Source: a bacterium
GTDB taxonomy: Bacteria > Electryoneota > Electryoneia > Electryoneales > Electryoneaceae
Direction of reading: 5' to 3'
DNA: 9,064 nucleotides
NCBI GenBank assembly: GCA_014729955.1
Contig: WJJA01000371.1
Location: forward strand, 1 to 9,064
Made by a program: the position numbers and the translations under genes. The notes under the pieces are model-generated. The model saw only the letters and a list, made by a program, of their open reading frames with translations. It did not search any database and had not been told where the DNA came from. Shown piece by piece: positions 1-7,655 of this stretch. The number at the start of each line of letters is the position of its first letter. The first letter of the stretch is position 1.

Positions 1-1449
1 AAAATGATTGACCCAGTCGCCGGCTTCGCCCTTGCGATAGTGGTGCTTTGCGTCGGCCTCACCCTTTTTACGACCGCCGGAAAGAACCTCGAAATCGTTG
101 TGGTAGATCGCCGTCAGGATTTTCTCCAGCCCCGGATCCAGCCCCAGGAACTCGAAGACCTCGACAAAGCGGCGGTAGGGGTTTTTTGACAGGTCTTCCA
201 TCTTCAGCTCGAGGATGTCCTCACGGTCGTAGTCCCATCCTTCCATCAGGCGGAAATGGCGTTCACTGAAATCCATCTCAAGCAGCAGACCGTCCTCGAC
301 GGTGAGACGGTTCAGTTTTTCCCGGTGTTCCGCGAGGCCGGCGTAGGTTTTAAGCGAGTGCGAATAGCGGTGGCTGAAGTAGGCGGAGACCAGGATGTCA
401 CGTGGGTCGCGTACAACATGAAACCCGCGAAATCCCTCAAGCCCTTCGATTGCGGGCGCCTGGGCGTTCACGAAACTGACAAATGACGCACCCCCGGAGA
501 GCTTGATCAACTCGTCGGGATTGTTCGCGAAGGGGACTCGTTTGCTCGTGACGTCAAGCTCTTCACAGACCGCCGCGGCGATGTTGTGAATCCAGTTGGT
601 TCCGCATTTGTGGTGCCCGAAATACGCGTAACGGATGGTGCTCTTTCGCGGTTGGACTGTCGACGCGGACGGAAGGCTGGAGCGTTTCAGAGTCCGGGGT
701 TCGAAGCGGGCGCGCAGAGATTCACGCTGCGCTTTTTCGATACCGTACAACGCGCACACCGCATCAAACAGATCCTCCTCAAGACCTTTCCGCAGGAAGA
801 GTGCGGTGCCTTCGGGATTCTCAGCGGAGAATCGTGAGAAACCGTGCGCGGACAGTAATGCTGCCGACTCTTCGCCCTCGGTTCTTCCATTCAACAGGGG
901 ATGCGAGGAGGGTTGGAGCAGCACCACCCGGCAAGACCCGGCCAGTAACATTTCCGCTCCGGCGAGCGCATCCGCTTCGATTCCGTCCGCTTCGAGCACA
1001 AGCATGTTTGTTCGTAAAAGCAAGCCTTGCCGTTGCAGCAGGTTGTCCAGACGCACGGTGGTGACCTCTTCGACACGACAGGGCAAACCCGCGCTAAACG
1101 CCGGCCGGCGGATGAGGGTGTCGGTTCGATTCGTGCCTGCCTGCTGAAGCTGACGGGTATAGTCCGGCATGGTACGAGTCGCGGGAAACTGTGCGGGATC
1201 GATGAAATGGTACAGGGTGCCCGGTTTGCCGTCCGATGAAAGGTGCACGGGACCACCTGTACCGTTGTCGTTCCCGGAAGGATCAATGTGCATTGGTCGT
1301 TCCAGGCGATTGATAGCATGGTTCCACGGCGTCGGCAATTCGGAGAAACGGCCTGCCGATACGCAATGAAACAGAGCTCCCCTTTCATCGATCGTTTCGG
1401 TTCGATCCGTCGCAGGCGTATGAATCATATCCGCTGCCGTCTGCTGCAT
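1..1449 (-). CDS. Degenerate FkbM-like domain fused to a sulfotransferase, 3' end outside window
   Basis: The frame is open for 483 codons from ATG 1449 to the window edge without a stop. Residues about 25-235 resemble the FkbM module of the preceding gene: LFHCVSAGR (26-34) faces LIDVGSAGP, LEADGIEADALAGAE (153-167) faces the KIDAQGAE motif, and the ending FLRKGL...LYGIEK (to 239) faces FLRKDL...LYGLAEK. The SAM-binding Asp and first Gly are replaced (DVG to HCV), so methylation is doubtful. From about 272 a classical Sulfotransfer_1 domain follows: FGHHKCGTNW (277-286) for the PAPS 5' phosphosulfate, HVVRDPRDILVS (344-355) for the 3' phosphate and RKGEAGDW (472-479), the family's C-terminal PAPS motif. 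The domain is nearly complete at the edge. The start has GAGAGG 5 nt upstream and follows the giant gene after 17 nt. It probably sulfates a glycan; the acceptor is unknown. Confidence 0.88.
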   Translation of the reverse strand, partial: MQQTAADMIHTPATDRTETIDERGALFHCVSAGRFSELPTPWNHAINRLERPMHIDPSGNDNGTGGPVHLSSDGKPGTLYHFIDPAQFPATRTMPDYTRQLQQAGTNRTDTLIRRPAFSAGLPCRVEEVTTVRLDNLLQRQGLLLRTNMLVLEADGIEADALAGAEMLLAGSCRVVLLQPSSHPLLNGRTEGEESAALLSAHGFSRFSAENPEGTALFLRKGLEEDLFDAVCALYGIEKAQRESLRARFEPRTLKRSSLPSASTVQPRKSTIRYAYFGHHKCGTNWIHNIAAAVCEELDVTSKRVPFANNPDELIKLSGGASFVSFVNAQAPAIEGLEGFRGFHVVRDPRDILVSAYFSHRYSHSLKTYAGLAEHREKLNRLTVEDGLLLEMDFSERHFRLMEGWDYDREDILELKMEDLSKNPYRRFVEVFEFLGLDPGLEKILTAIYHNDFEVLSGGRKKGEADAKHHYRKGEAGDWVNHF

Positions 1450-1454
1450 GGTTT

Positions 1455-1460
1455 CCTCTC
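1455..1460 (-). promoter_or_regulatory. Shine-Dalgarno site of the FkbM-like/sulfotransferase gene
   Basis: The coding strand reads GAGAGGAAACC then ATG at 1449, with 5 nt between the purine-rich site and the start. It fills the 17-nt gap after the TGA of the giant gene (1469-1467). It supports ATG 1449 over the in-frame ATG seven codons downstream. Confidence 0.65.
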
Positions 1461-1466
1461 GTTCGA

Positions 1467-4400
1467 TCAGGAATGCACAGGGTTCCGGCGAATCTCCGGA
1501 TCGTCGGGGAAGATTTGTGCAAATTGTTCCACGACCAGCTCTGCCTGTTCCGTCTCGCCGCGGTCTTCCAGCACCTGGAGCAGGTTGAGCAGGATGTTGC
1601 GGTCGAGCGAATCGAGCCCGGCCGCATCGCGCAGGTGGTGAAACGCCTGTTCGGTATCGCCGCGACTGAAGGCGATCACCCCGAGGTTGTTATGGATCAT
1701 CGCAATGTCATCCCGGATTTGCAGCGCGGAATCGTACATCGTCTTCGCGCCGTCCAGGTCGCCCTGTTCAAACAGTTTTTCCCCGCGACGGTTCAAGTCC
1801 AGCGCCCGCTGAACCGCGGTATGGTCGTTCGACTGCGCCTGCGAGTCGTTACGCAGCCATTCGCGATACTCCATGCGCGGGAAGATTTCCAGCTTGCCGC
1901 CCACGGTGGCGTTGACGATACGCCGTCCATCCTGCTCGTACGCCTGTTTCGCGATGCGGTAGGCTTCCTCCGAGGCTTCCAGGTCCGGCAGGTTCCATTT
2001 CGTACCGGGACCGAAGTAGTTCGGGTCGAAATGGCTCGCGTCGGGACGGTCGGCCGTGACTTCCTGGTTCGCCGGGCCTTTGACCGCGAAGTTGTGGTCC
2101 ACCCCGATCAGCGCGACTTCACGGAAGCCCATGAACCAGGCGAGTTGCATCGCGACGTAGGTTACCGTATGCCCTTCCCACACGCCGATACGCGGGTCAC
2201 GTGAGAAATCGGTTGGTTTCGGCAGGCTTTTCAGGAAGACCATTCGTTCCGGGTGTGCGAAAGATTCATACCCGTTGATACTGACGAAACTCGGGATACC
2301 CAACTGCTCGATACGATCCGCCGCCTGTTGGAGCACCAGCGGGTTTACCGCGACATGGTAGGTCGGCCGCCAGTTCCAGCGGTCGAAACCGAGGAAGATC
2401 TTGTTCATGCCGATGGTGAATTCATCACGCAGCAGGTCCAGGTCCATCTCGTTCAGGCTGGGACCGTTGCCCACAATCACGCACCGCTGACCCTTGTGCA
2501 GATTGCGGTAATACGCCATCTCTTCGCGGCTGCGCACCAGCTCAGCAGCCCGTCGAGCCGGACGTTTCGCTCCGTTGCCATTGATCGGTTGCGTCGCTTG
2601 AGCGACCACGGATGCCGGCGGCACTTCAGCCGGGATGTCCTTTTCCGCGAGACCGTAGAGGCGACGGATACGGTTCATGCGCTCGTCCACAAGGTCTTTG
2701 CGCAGGAACACGCATTCGTTCTGAGAATCGAAGGATCCGTGGGCCGGGTAGGTCTTCACGAGTTCATACCCGTGCTGCTCGAGATAGGCGGTGACTTCGT
2801 CCTTCAGCGCGATATCCTTGTAGAGCGGCAGGGTGAACAGTTCGAGCTGCAGGCCGTAGCATTCCCCGCCGGTGAGGTAGCGTGACGCACCGCGCAGGAT
2901 CGGCAATTCGGCGCCCTGGGCATCGATCTTGAGGAAATGATAAGCCGGACGGTTTTCCAATGAATCGAGAACATCGTCCAGTGTTGTCGTTCGGACCCGT
3001 TCGACCCCGGCCGGCAGGGAACGTTCCAGCCAGGTGTCCGCCAGGTTCTTCGGCCCGCGTTGACGAATCTGCTCAAAGTGATCCAGGACGTATTCGTAGT
3101 TCTGCAGGTACAGGGATGAACCGGTGCCGTTCAAGCCACGGTAGATGAAGAAGTTTCGCTCTTCAGCCCTCTCCCACAGGCAGGCCTGCACACTGGTTCG
3201 ATTCTTGTCCTGTCCGTCCGCTTCGCGCGGCTCAAATGCCAGAACCGCCCCGACGGCATCCGGCGCACCGTGCCACGGTTCGGGCAGCGGGCCGGCGGAA
3301 CCGACATCGATCAGGTTGATGGATCCGTCATCTTCAACAGGCGGCTGTATCGGCTGCTTCTCGTCCTGTTTTTCCGGACGTTTGCTGTTTTCCGCACGGC
3401 GCAGCTCTTCAATCAGGCGGTCCGCCTCATCCTGCCGTCCCGCACGTCGCAGGGCAATGACACGGTCCCCGAGCAGCCCGCCCTCGCGGCGTCGTTCGAA
3501 ATACTCCTTCGTCATGCGTGACGACGGCACCTTGTGGTGCACAACAGCGCGATGGGCGTACATGATTTTCTTGTCCGAGTCGGCGATACGCATCTGCAGC
3601 TCGGTGTCGCCTTTGTCCAGCAGGAACTGCCCGACACGGTCCAGGTTGGGATCAAACAGCCCGAAGGCGTCGAAGACCTCTTTGCGGAAGGAGATATTGG
3701 CCCCGATGCATCGCTCCGGCCAGACCAGTTCTCGGGTTTCCTCGCCCCAGTCGACGAGGCTGAGACGTCGATGGTATTCCTCGGTGAGCCAGGAGGGCCG
3801 TTCCGCCAACCAGATCGGCAGCAGCTTGCCGCCCGCCGCCCATGCGTCGGGATGATTGTCATAGACGTCAAGCAGTGCCTCGAGCCAGTGCTCATCCACA
3901 CGAACATCGTCATCGGTAAGCGCGACGATCGGTGCACGCGCTTCCAGCACTCCACGGTTGCGCGCCGGGTTCAGACCGAGCGTGGTTTCGAGCACGTAGC
4001 GTACCCGGGGATATCGCGCGACAACCTCCGGGGTCTCGTCACGTGAATCATTGTCGATCACGATGACTTCATAATCCTCAGGCGGCAGAGTCTGTGCCGT
4101 CAGTGTGTCGAGCACATCCACCAGCAGGTCCGGGTTGCGATGGGTGGGTACGACCACGGAAATGCGAGGTGTTTTCTCGGGACCCTCTTCGTGCGCCTTC
4201 GTTTGCTGCCCGGGTTTCGCATGCCCGGCACGGTAGCGATCAAGTGCTTCTTCGACCGCTTCCGAAGCCTGCGGCGGCCGGCTTGCGCCATCACGCGGCT
4301 TGAAGAACTGCGGGGCCTGCCGTGCCACGATCATGTACCGTTGCGGATGGACCAAGGAGAGCCGGCCCGCCTCGGTGCGCAGGGCGACGCTCTGCAACTC

Positions 4401-6239
4401 GGGAAGGTCGGCGAGGATTTCCTCGCGCACGAACAGCAGCATGTTCTGGCGGTACCACCAGTCCACCCGCTCATCGGTCCAGATGCGGGGGCGTATCGCA
4501 TCCACCGGCAGGTAGCCCTGCCGTACAAAACGCTCCGCCCAGTACTCCGGCCATTGTTCGTTGATGTGATGCTCACCGCCCTGGAAGGGCACCGCCGCAG
4601 AGAACAGGATCACGGGGGTATGGCGTGTCAGGGATTCGACAAAGCTGTCCGCGCTTTCGGGCTTCAGATGCTCGCCGACCTCGAGCGAAAGCGCCAGGTC
4701 GAACTGTCGCCCCAGATCGAACGGCTGGTCGAGGTCCAGGCTGCGGAACCGTTCCGCAGGCAGGAGAACATCTTCCACACGTGTCCAGGGACCGTCGATG
4801 CCGTAGACATCTTCCACGCCGGCGGACGCGAAGACAGCGAGGTAACTGCCGAGCCCGCAGCCGACATCCAGCACCGAACGGACATCCGGGATCAACTCAC
4901 GCAGCAGCGGAACGACGATCTCCGCGCTCTGGAAGGCGCTGTCCCGTTTCTGCTGAAACCACTGACGTGTGTATTCCTGACGTTGCTCGTTTTCCTGCTT
5001 CATGCTTTCACTCCGTATAGCTTCGGGGGGCTGCGATGTTACGGACCGGACCGGCAGGAGTTTGAAACGACCGTCGTCCATTTCCTGCCTTTCGCAGCGC
5101 AGCAGCGGCGAACGTCCGTCCCACTCATCCAGCGCCTTGTAGACTTCGACTTTCTGTTGAATGCTGTAGACCAGGGTGTCCCGTCGAATCGGACGCAATC
5201 GTGATTCAAATCCTTCGACGAACCCGATATGCGCCCGGATATCGTAGAGGTAACGAAGTCCGAGCGCAGTGGCGGATGCCAGCGACAGCACAGTGTCGAA
5301 TTGCAGCACCGGCTGCAGGACTTCGAGGGGATAGCTGCTGAAACTGTGCGGGAGGATGAACACTTCGCGCACGCCGTCCCGTTCCAGTCGCTGTTTCAAT
5401 TTCTCCGGCTGGCTGTTCCGCATGCGTGGATGGTGTTTCACTACGATTGCAGTTCCCGGGTCGGTATGCGCCAGGATGGTGTCGCGATAGAGCTCGATTT
5501 CATCCGCAGGCTTAATGCGGCCGTACTCGCTCAGCGGACTGGGGGTGATCAGGGCTCGCGCAGGCGGTAATTGTTCTTTGAATTCTGCCAGTTCGCGCTT
5601 CAGCGAAGGGCGGTTTTCCAGGAAGGCATGAATGACCGCATGGACGTCGTCCACCGGCACGATACGCAGGGGCGGGCCGTCCAGCGTGCCCGGCCCGTTC
5701 TCCATCGGCAGGGGTGTGAGGATCTCCTGCATCTCGACAAAGCCGTCACCCCGCCGTCGGTCGATGTTGCCCCAACCGTCGCCGTACTGGATGATGTGCG
5801 CGTCCTCGAAGGCTTTCAGCAACAGCTGGTTGGTCGGCTGGAAGTTTCGAATCGTGTGAATTACATCGACGTGAGTCAAGCCTAGATGTGCGCGCACCGG
5901 GTCGAGCAACAGCTGCAGGTCGTTGTCCCTGAGCGGGTTGTCGTCGTTGCGCTGCCCGAGAGTTTTCTCATGCTGCTTCTCGAATCCGGCAAGCTCCTGA
6001 AACGACGCGGGACGCAGTTGCGACGCCAGTTCGCGGATTGCCGCCGTGGTCCGGCGGGCATGGTCGTCAGGAAGATAAAGACCGTGCAGTACGACATGCG
6101 TTTCATACCGGACGTCCGGGTGTTCACGCTCGAGCATGCGAATCCCGGCGAGGGCGTTGATCGTCCCCGTCGGGGTCTGCAACAGCAGCAGGCGTGTCAG
6201 CGTGCTGGACCGCTGCCCATGTCCGGTTGCGACGGTCAT
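1467..6239 (-). CDS. Giant multidomain glycan enzyme: sialyltransferase-like, methyltransferase, GT2, FkbM, DUF115, TPR
   Basis: A 1590-residue protein with six modules. (1) Residues 1-400 resemble bacterial polysialyltransferase/GT52-type GT-B enzymes: YGDGWGN (152-158, the acidic-acidic-Gly type motif), KHHPR (268-272, the HP motif) and LSLASATALG (318-327, the Ser/Thr motif). (2) About 413-640 is a class I SAM methyltransferase: DVGCGLGS (458-465), YGIDG (479-483) and the LSLEVGEHL motif (517-525). (3) About 690-910 is a GT2 glycosyltransferase: ISVVVPTHRN (693-702), IDNDS (728-732) and TDDD (775-778) for metal and nucleotide binding. (4) About 973-1182 is an FkbM methyltransferase: LIDVGSAG (976-983), FEPR and KIDAQGAE (1104-1111). 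(5) About 1233-1462 is a DUF115/MAF-like domain: VIVGNGPSL (1254-1262) and LIGVDHNF (1377-1384). (6) About 1474-1585 holds three TPR-like repeats. There are no membrane segments, so it is presumably cytosolic. The start overlaps the previous stop (ATGA) and has GGGAG 7 nt upstream. Modules 1 and 2 may be separate genes: see the C-tract at 5025-5030. Substrates are unknown. Confidence 0.88.
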   Translation of the reverse strand: MTVATGHGQRSSTLTRLLLLQTPTGTINALAGIRMLEREHPDVRYETHVVLHGLYLPDDHARRTTAAIRELASQLRPASFQELAGFEKQHEKTLGQRNDDNPLRDNDLQLLLDPVRAHLGLTHVDVIHTIRNFQPTNQLLLKAFEDAHIIQYGDGWGNIDRRRGDGFVEMQEILTPLPMENGPGTLDGPPLRIVPVDDVHAVIHAFLENRPSLKRELAEFKEQLPPARALITPSPLSEYGRIKPADEIELYRDTILAHTDPGTAIVVKHHPRMRNSQPEKLKQRLERDGVREVFILPHSFSSYPLEVLQPVLQFDTVLSLASATALGLRYLYDIRAHIGFVEGFESRLRPIRRDTLVYSIQQKVEVYKALDEWDGRSPLLRCERQEMDDGRFKLLPVRSVTSQPPEAIRSESMKQENEQRQEYTRQWFQQKRDSAFQSAEIVVPLLRELIPDVRSVLDVGCGLGSYLAVFASAGVEDVYGIDGPWTRVEDVLLPAERFRSLDLDQPFDLGRQFDLALSLEVGEHLKPESADSFVESLTRHTPVILFSAAVPFQGGEHHINEQWPEYWAERFVRQGYLPVDAIRPRIWTDERVDWWYRQNMLLFVREEILADLPELQSVALRTEAGRLSLVHPQRYMIVARQAPQFFKPRDGASRPPQASEAVEEALDRYRAGHAKPGQQTKAHEEGPEKTPRISVVVPTHRNPDLLVDVLDTLTAQTLPPEDYEVIVIDNDSRDETPEVVARYPRVRYVLETTLGLNPARNRGVLEARAPIVALTDDDVRVDEHWLEALLDVYDNHPDAWAAGGKLLPIWLAERPSWLTEEYHRRLSLVDWGEETRELVWPERCIGANISFRKEVFDAFGLFDPNLDRVGQFLLDKGDTELQMRIADSDKKIMYAHRAVVHHKVPSSRMTKEYFERRREGGLLGDRVIALRRAGRQDEADRLIEELRRAENSKRPEKQDEKQPIQPPVEDDGSINLIDVGSAGPLPEPWHGAPDAVGAVLAFEPREADGQDKNRTSVQACLWERAEERNFFIYRGLNGTGSSLYLQNYEYVLDHFEQIRQRGPKNLADTWLERSLPAGVERVRTTTLDDVLDSLENRPAYHFLKIDAQGAELPILRGASRYLTGGECYGLQLELFTLPLYKDIALKDEVTAYLEQHGYELVKTYPAHGSFDSQNECVFLRKDLVDERMNRIRRLYGLAEKDIPAEVPPASVVAQATQPINGNGAKRPARRAAELVRSREEMAYYRNLHKGQRCVIVGNGPSLNEMDLDLLRDEFTIGMNKIFLGFDRWNWRPTYHVAVNPLVLQQAADRIEQLGIPSFVSINGYESFAHPERMVFLKSLPKPTDFSRDPRIGVWEGHTVTYVAMQLAWFMGFREVALIGVDHNFAVKGPANQEVTADRPDASHFDPNYFGPGTKWNLPDLEASEEAYRIAKQAYEQDGRRIVNATVGGKLEIFPRMEYREWLRNDSQAQSNDHTAVQRALDLNRRGEKLFEQGDLDGAKTMYDSALQIRDDIAMIHNNLGVIAFSRGDTEQAFHHLRDAAGLDSLDRNILLNLLQVLEDRGETEQAELVVEQFAQIFPDDPEIRRNPVHS
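5011..5014 (-). promoter_or_regulatory. Internal Shine-Dalgarno site in front of Met413 of the giant gene
   Basis: The coding strand reads CGGAGTGAAAGC and then ATG at 5003. GGAG lies 7 nt from the ATG, the same sequence and spacing as at the aminopeptidase-like gene start. The ATG sits exactly at the boundary between the sialyltransferase-like and methyltransferase modules. An out-of-frame TGA (5010-5008) lies 4 nt before it, as expected for two adjacent genes. It could give a separate 1178-residue product (5003-1467) even if the long reading frame is real. Confidence 0.6.
5025..5030 (-). repeat. Six-C homopolymer at the module 1 / module 2 boundary
   Basis: On the coding strand six C residues encode Pro404-Pro405. 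One additional C would change the downstream reading to R-S-Y-T-E followed by TGA at 5010-5008. That would end the sialyltransferase-like module at 410 residues, just before the internal Shine-Dalgarno-ATG. The run is short for a phase-variable tract but is a plausible slippage or sequencing-error site. Confidence 0.6.
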
Positions 6240-7627
6240 GTCTGCACTCCCGCAGGTCGGCGGTGTTTGAAGCCGTTGTTCCCCACTCCCGCTGATCTTC
6301 TCGCAACGGGATGCAGATCGATCAGCCCTTTCTTTTCAAATCGACGCAGATACTCCAGCACCTCCTCGAAAGGCAGGCCGTGTCGCCGGGCCATCTCGAG
6401 AACCGTCGTCGATCCGTCGAAGTATCGCATCGCGCGGACAAGAAAGCCGAACCAGCGGCGCTGCAGATCGGGGATGTCCAGCGAAAACGCCGGATCGGCG
6501 GGGGCATCGAGGTAGAGGTCGTAGCGCGGGTTGCTCAGTGCAATCAAACCCTCAAAGTTTCTCGTCGCGACACGGTTGTCTTCGAGGATGCGCAGGATGC
6601 CAAGCACAGCTTCCACCGCGTCTTCGAGCTTGTCCTGCCGAATGATGTCTTCGTTGTCGTACTCGGTATGATACTCCGGGTAGGGCAGACCATCGGTCAC
6701 AGGGTTCGCGCGAGAGAAGCTGATGGTCGGAATCTCGTAGCCGGGCGCTTCCCAGACGGTCTCATCATTGCCGATCACCTGTCGGAATGGTGCGATGTAG
6801 CTCTCCGGGTGACGTATCTCCAGGAAATGCCGCGCGGCGTGATCGATTTCTGAATCGCTGTTGAAGGATTCCTGCAACGCGAAACGGTTGTCATGACCGA
6901 GGGTTTCGAGATAGATCCCGTACCGGCATCGGGTGCGCTGTTCCGGGGGAAGATCCGCGAGGAAACACACCGAGCTGAACTGCTCCGGGCCGACCAGGAG
7001 GCGGTAGGTGTAGTGGGTGTCCATGTCACGCAGCCGCCGGATCAGCTCCACTCCGGCCACCACACCGGCGATGTCATCGTTGGCCTGGGCGGCGTGGCAA
7101 TCGTGCGCGATGAATGTTATCGTCTCGTTGCTGCGACCCTGTGCGACTGCTTCGAGCACTTTCATCGTGCCGGGTTCATGCACGGTTTCCAACTCGATGT
7201 CGTAATCGCCCGGCTTAAGGGTCTTGAGCAGATTCCAGGGCATGCAGAAGCCCCAGTCGCTCTCCCAGTTCCGGTAGTAAAGCTTGTAATGGTACACGAT
7301 TGCGTCATGCAACTGCTTGTGGTAGTAGACATGCCGTTTCAATTCGTCCAGGGAAACGGTGCCGTGAAAGGAGCTTGAATAGCCGATCACGCCCAGGGGA
7401 TGCGCGGTACCGTCGTAGATCAACCTGCCGTCCCGCCGGATCTGCGCACGTTTCACTTCCCATTTCTGCGGTACAACCCAGCCGTTGACATCGCGCCCGG
7501 AGGGGTATTCATGGATCGTGCCGCCGATTTCCCGGTGCAGACGCTCGATCGCACGGTCGGTGTCGGCAGACACCGGCGCCAATCGCAGGGGGTAGATCTC
7601 TTTCAACAGTTCACGCATCTCTGTCAT
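6236..7627 (-). CDS. Aminopeptidase-like protein with DUF2172, DUF4910 and winged-helix domains
   Basis: The 463-residue protein belongs to a zinc-peptidase-like family (M28-type fold) that often sits in surface-polysaccharide clusters and whose substrate is not established. Seen in the sequence: a small DUF2172-like segment with VPQKWEVKRAQI (52-63) and LGVIGYSS (78-85). A DUF4910-type catalytic region follows, with putative metal ligands in HDCHAAQANDDIAG (175-188; H175, H178, D184), the ETLGHDN stretch (241-247), the DETVWEAPG stretch (288-296) and YHTEYDN (319-325; H320). A winged-helix region (about 388-440, RRWFGFLVRAMRYF to KKGLIDL) matches the C-terminal helix-turn-helix module of this family. 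The motif reads HDCHAAQ where I recall HLCHPS as typical, so the pocket may be modified. There is no signal peptide, so it is probably cytoplasmic. It starts 28 nt after the sulfotransferase with GGAG 7 nt upstream, and its TGA overlaps the next ATG by 4 bp. It may hydrolyse an amide such as an N-acyl group on a sugar; this is inference. Confidence 0.82.
   Translation of the reverse strand: MTEMRELLKEIYPLRLAPVSADTDRAIERLHREIGGTIHEYPSGRDVNGWVVPQKWEVKRAQIRRDGRLIYDGTAHPLGVIGYSSSFHGTVSLDELKRHVYYHKQLHDAIVYHYKLYYRNWESDWGFCMPWNLLKTLKPGDYDIELETVHEPGTMKVLEAVAQGRSNETITFIAHDCHAAQANDDIAGVVAGVELIRRLRDMDTHYTYRLLVGPEQFSSVCFLADLPPEQRTRCRYGIYLETLGHDNRFALQESFNSDSEIDHAARHFLEIRHPESYIAPFRQVIGNDETVWEAPGYEIPTISFSRANPVTDGLPYPEYHTEYDNEDIIRQDKLEDAVEAVLGILRILEDNRVATRNFEGLIALSNPRYDLYLDAPADPAFSLDIPDLQRRWFGFLVRAMRYFDGSTTVLEMARRHGLPFEEVLEYLRRFEKKGLIDLHPVARRSAGVGNNGFKHRRPAGVQT
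6247..6251 (-). promoter_or_regulatory. Shine-Dalgarno site of the giant gene, inside the upstream gene
   Basis: The coding strand reads GGGAGTGCAGAC then ATG at 6239. GGGAG lies 7 nt from the start, within the last codons of the aminopeptidase-like gene, whose TGA (6238-6236) overlaps the ATG. This arrangement is typical of translational coupling. Confidence 0.65.
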
Positions 7628-7634
7628 GCCGCCG

Positions 7635-7638
7635 CTCC
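7635..7638 (-). promoter_or_regulatory. Shine-Dalgarno site of the aminopeptidase-like gene
   Basis: The coding strand reads CTGGAGCGGCGGC then ATG at 7627. GGAG lies 7 nt from the start, and it falls in the 28-nt gap after the sulfotransferase stop. A second in-frame ATG three codons later (7618) is a possible but less well placed start. Confidence 0.6.
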
Positions 7639-7655
7639 AGGCTTTTGCAGGCGTT

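Noticed and set aside
891..1388. 165-codon minus-strand open frame in another phase inside the last gene
   Set aside because: The alternative frame (1449 to 1) is open over the whole 1449 nt and carries FkbM-like and sulfotransferase motifs with a good ribosome site. This one is Cys/Arg/Pro-rich and meaningless.
1473..2204. 243-codon plus-strand open frame opposite the DUF115/TPR end of the giant gene
   Set aside because: A shadow frame of the minus-strand coding sequence; no domain or plausible context.
2517..2519. Met1241 of the giant protein as a separate start for a DUF115 gene
   Set aside because: Only a weak purine stretch (GAAGAG) abuts the ATG with no proper spacing, no nearby out-of-frame stop marks an older gene end, and the DUF115 module appears to begin slightly upstream.
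3145..3855. 236-codon plus-strand frame rich in Ser and Arg
   Set aside because: Composition typical of an out-of-frame GC-rich translation, and antisense to the GT2 and FkbM modules.
4140..5204. 354-codon plus-strand open frame opposite the methyltransferase module
   Set aside because: It lies wholly antisense to the giant gene, whose motifs are clear. Its product has no recognisable domain. Long antisense frames are expected in GC-rich coding DNA.
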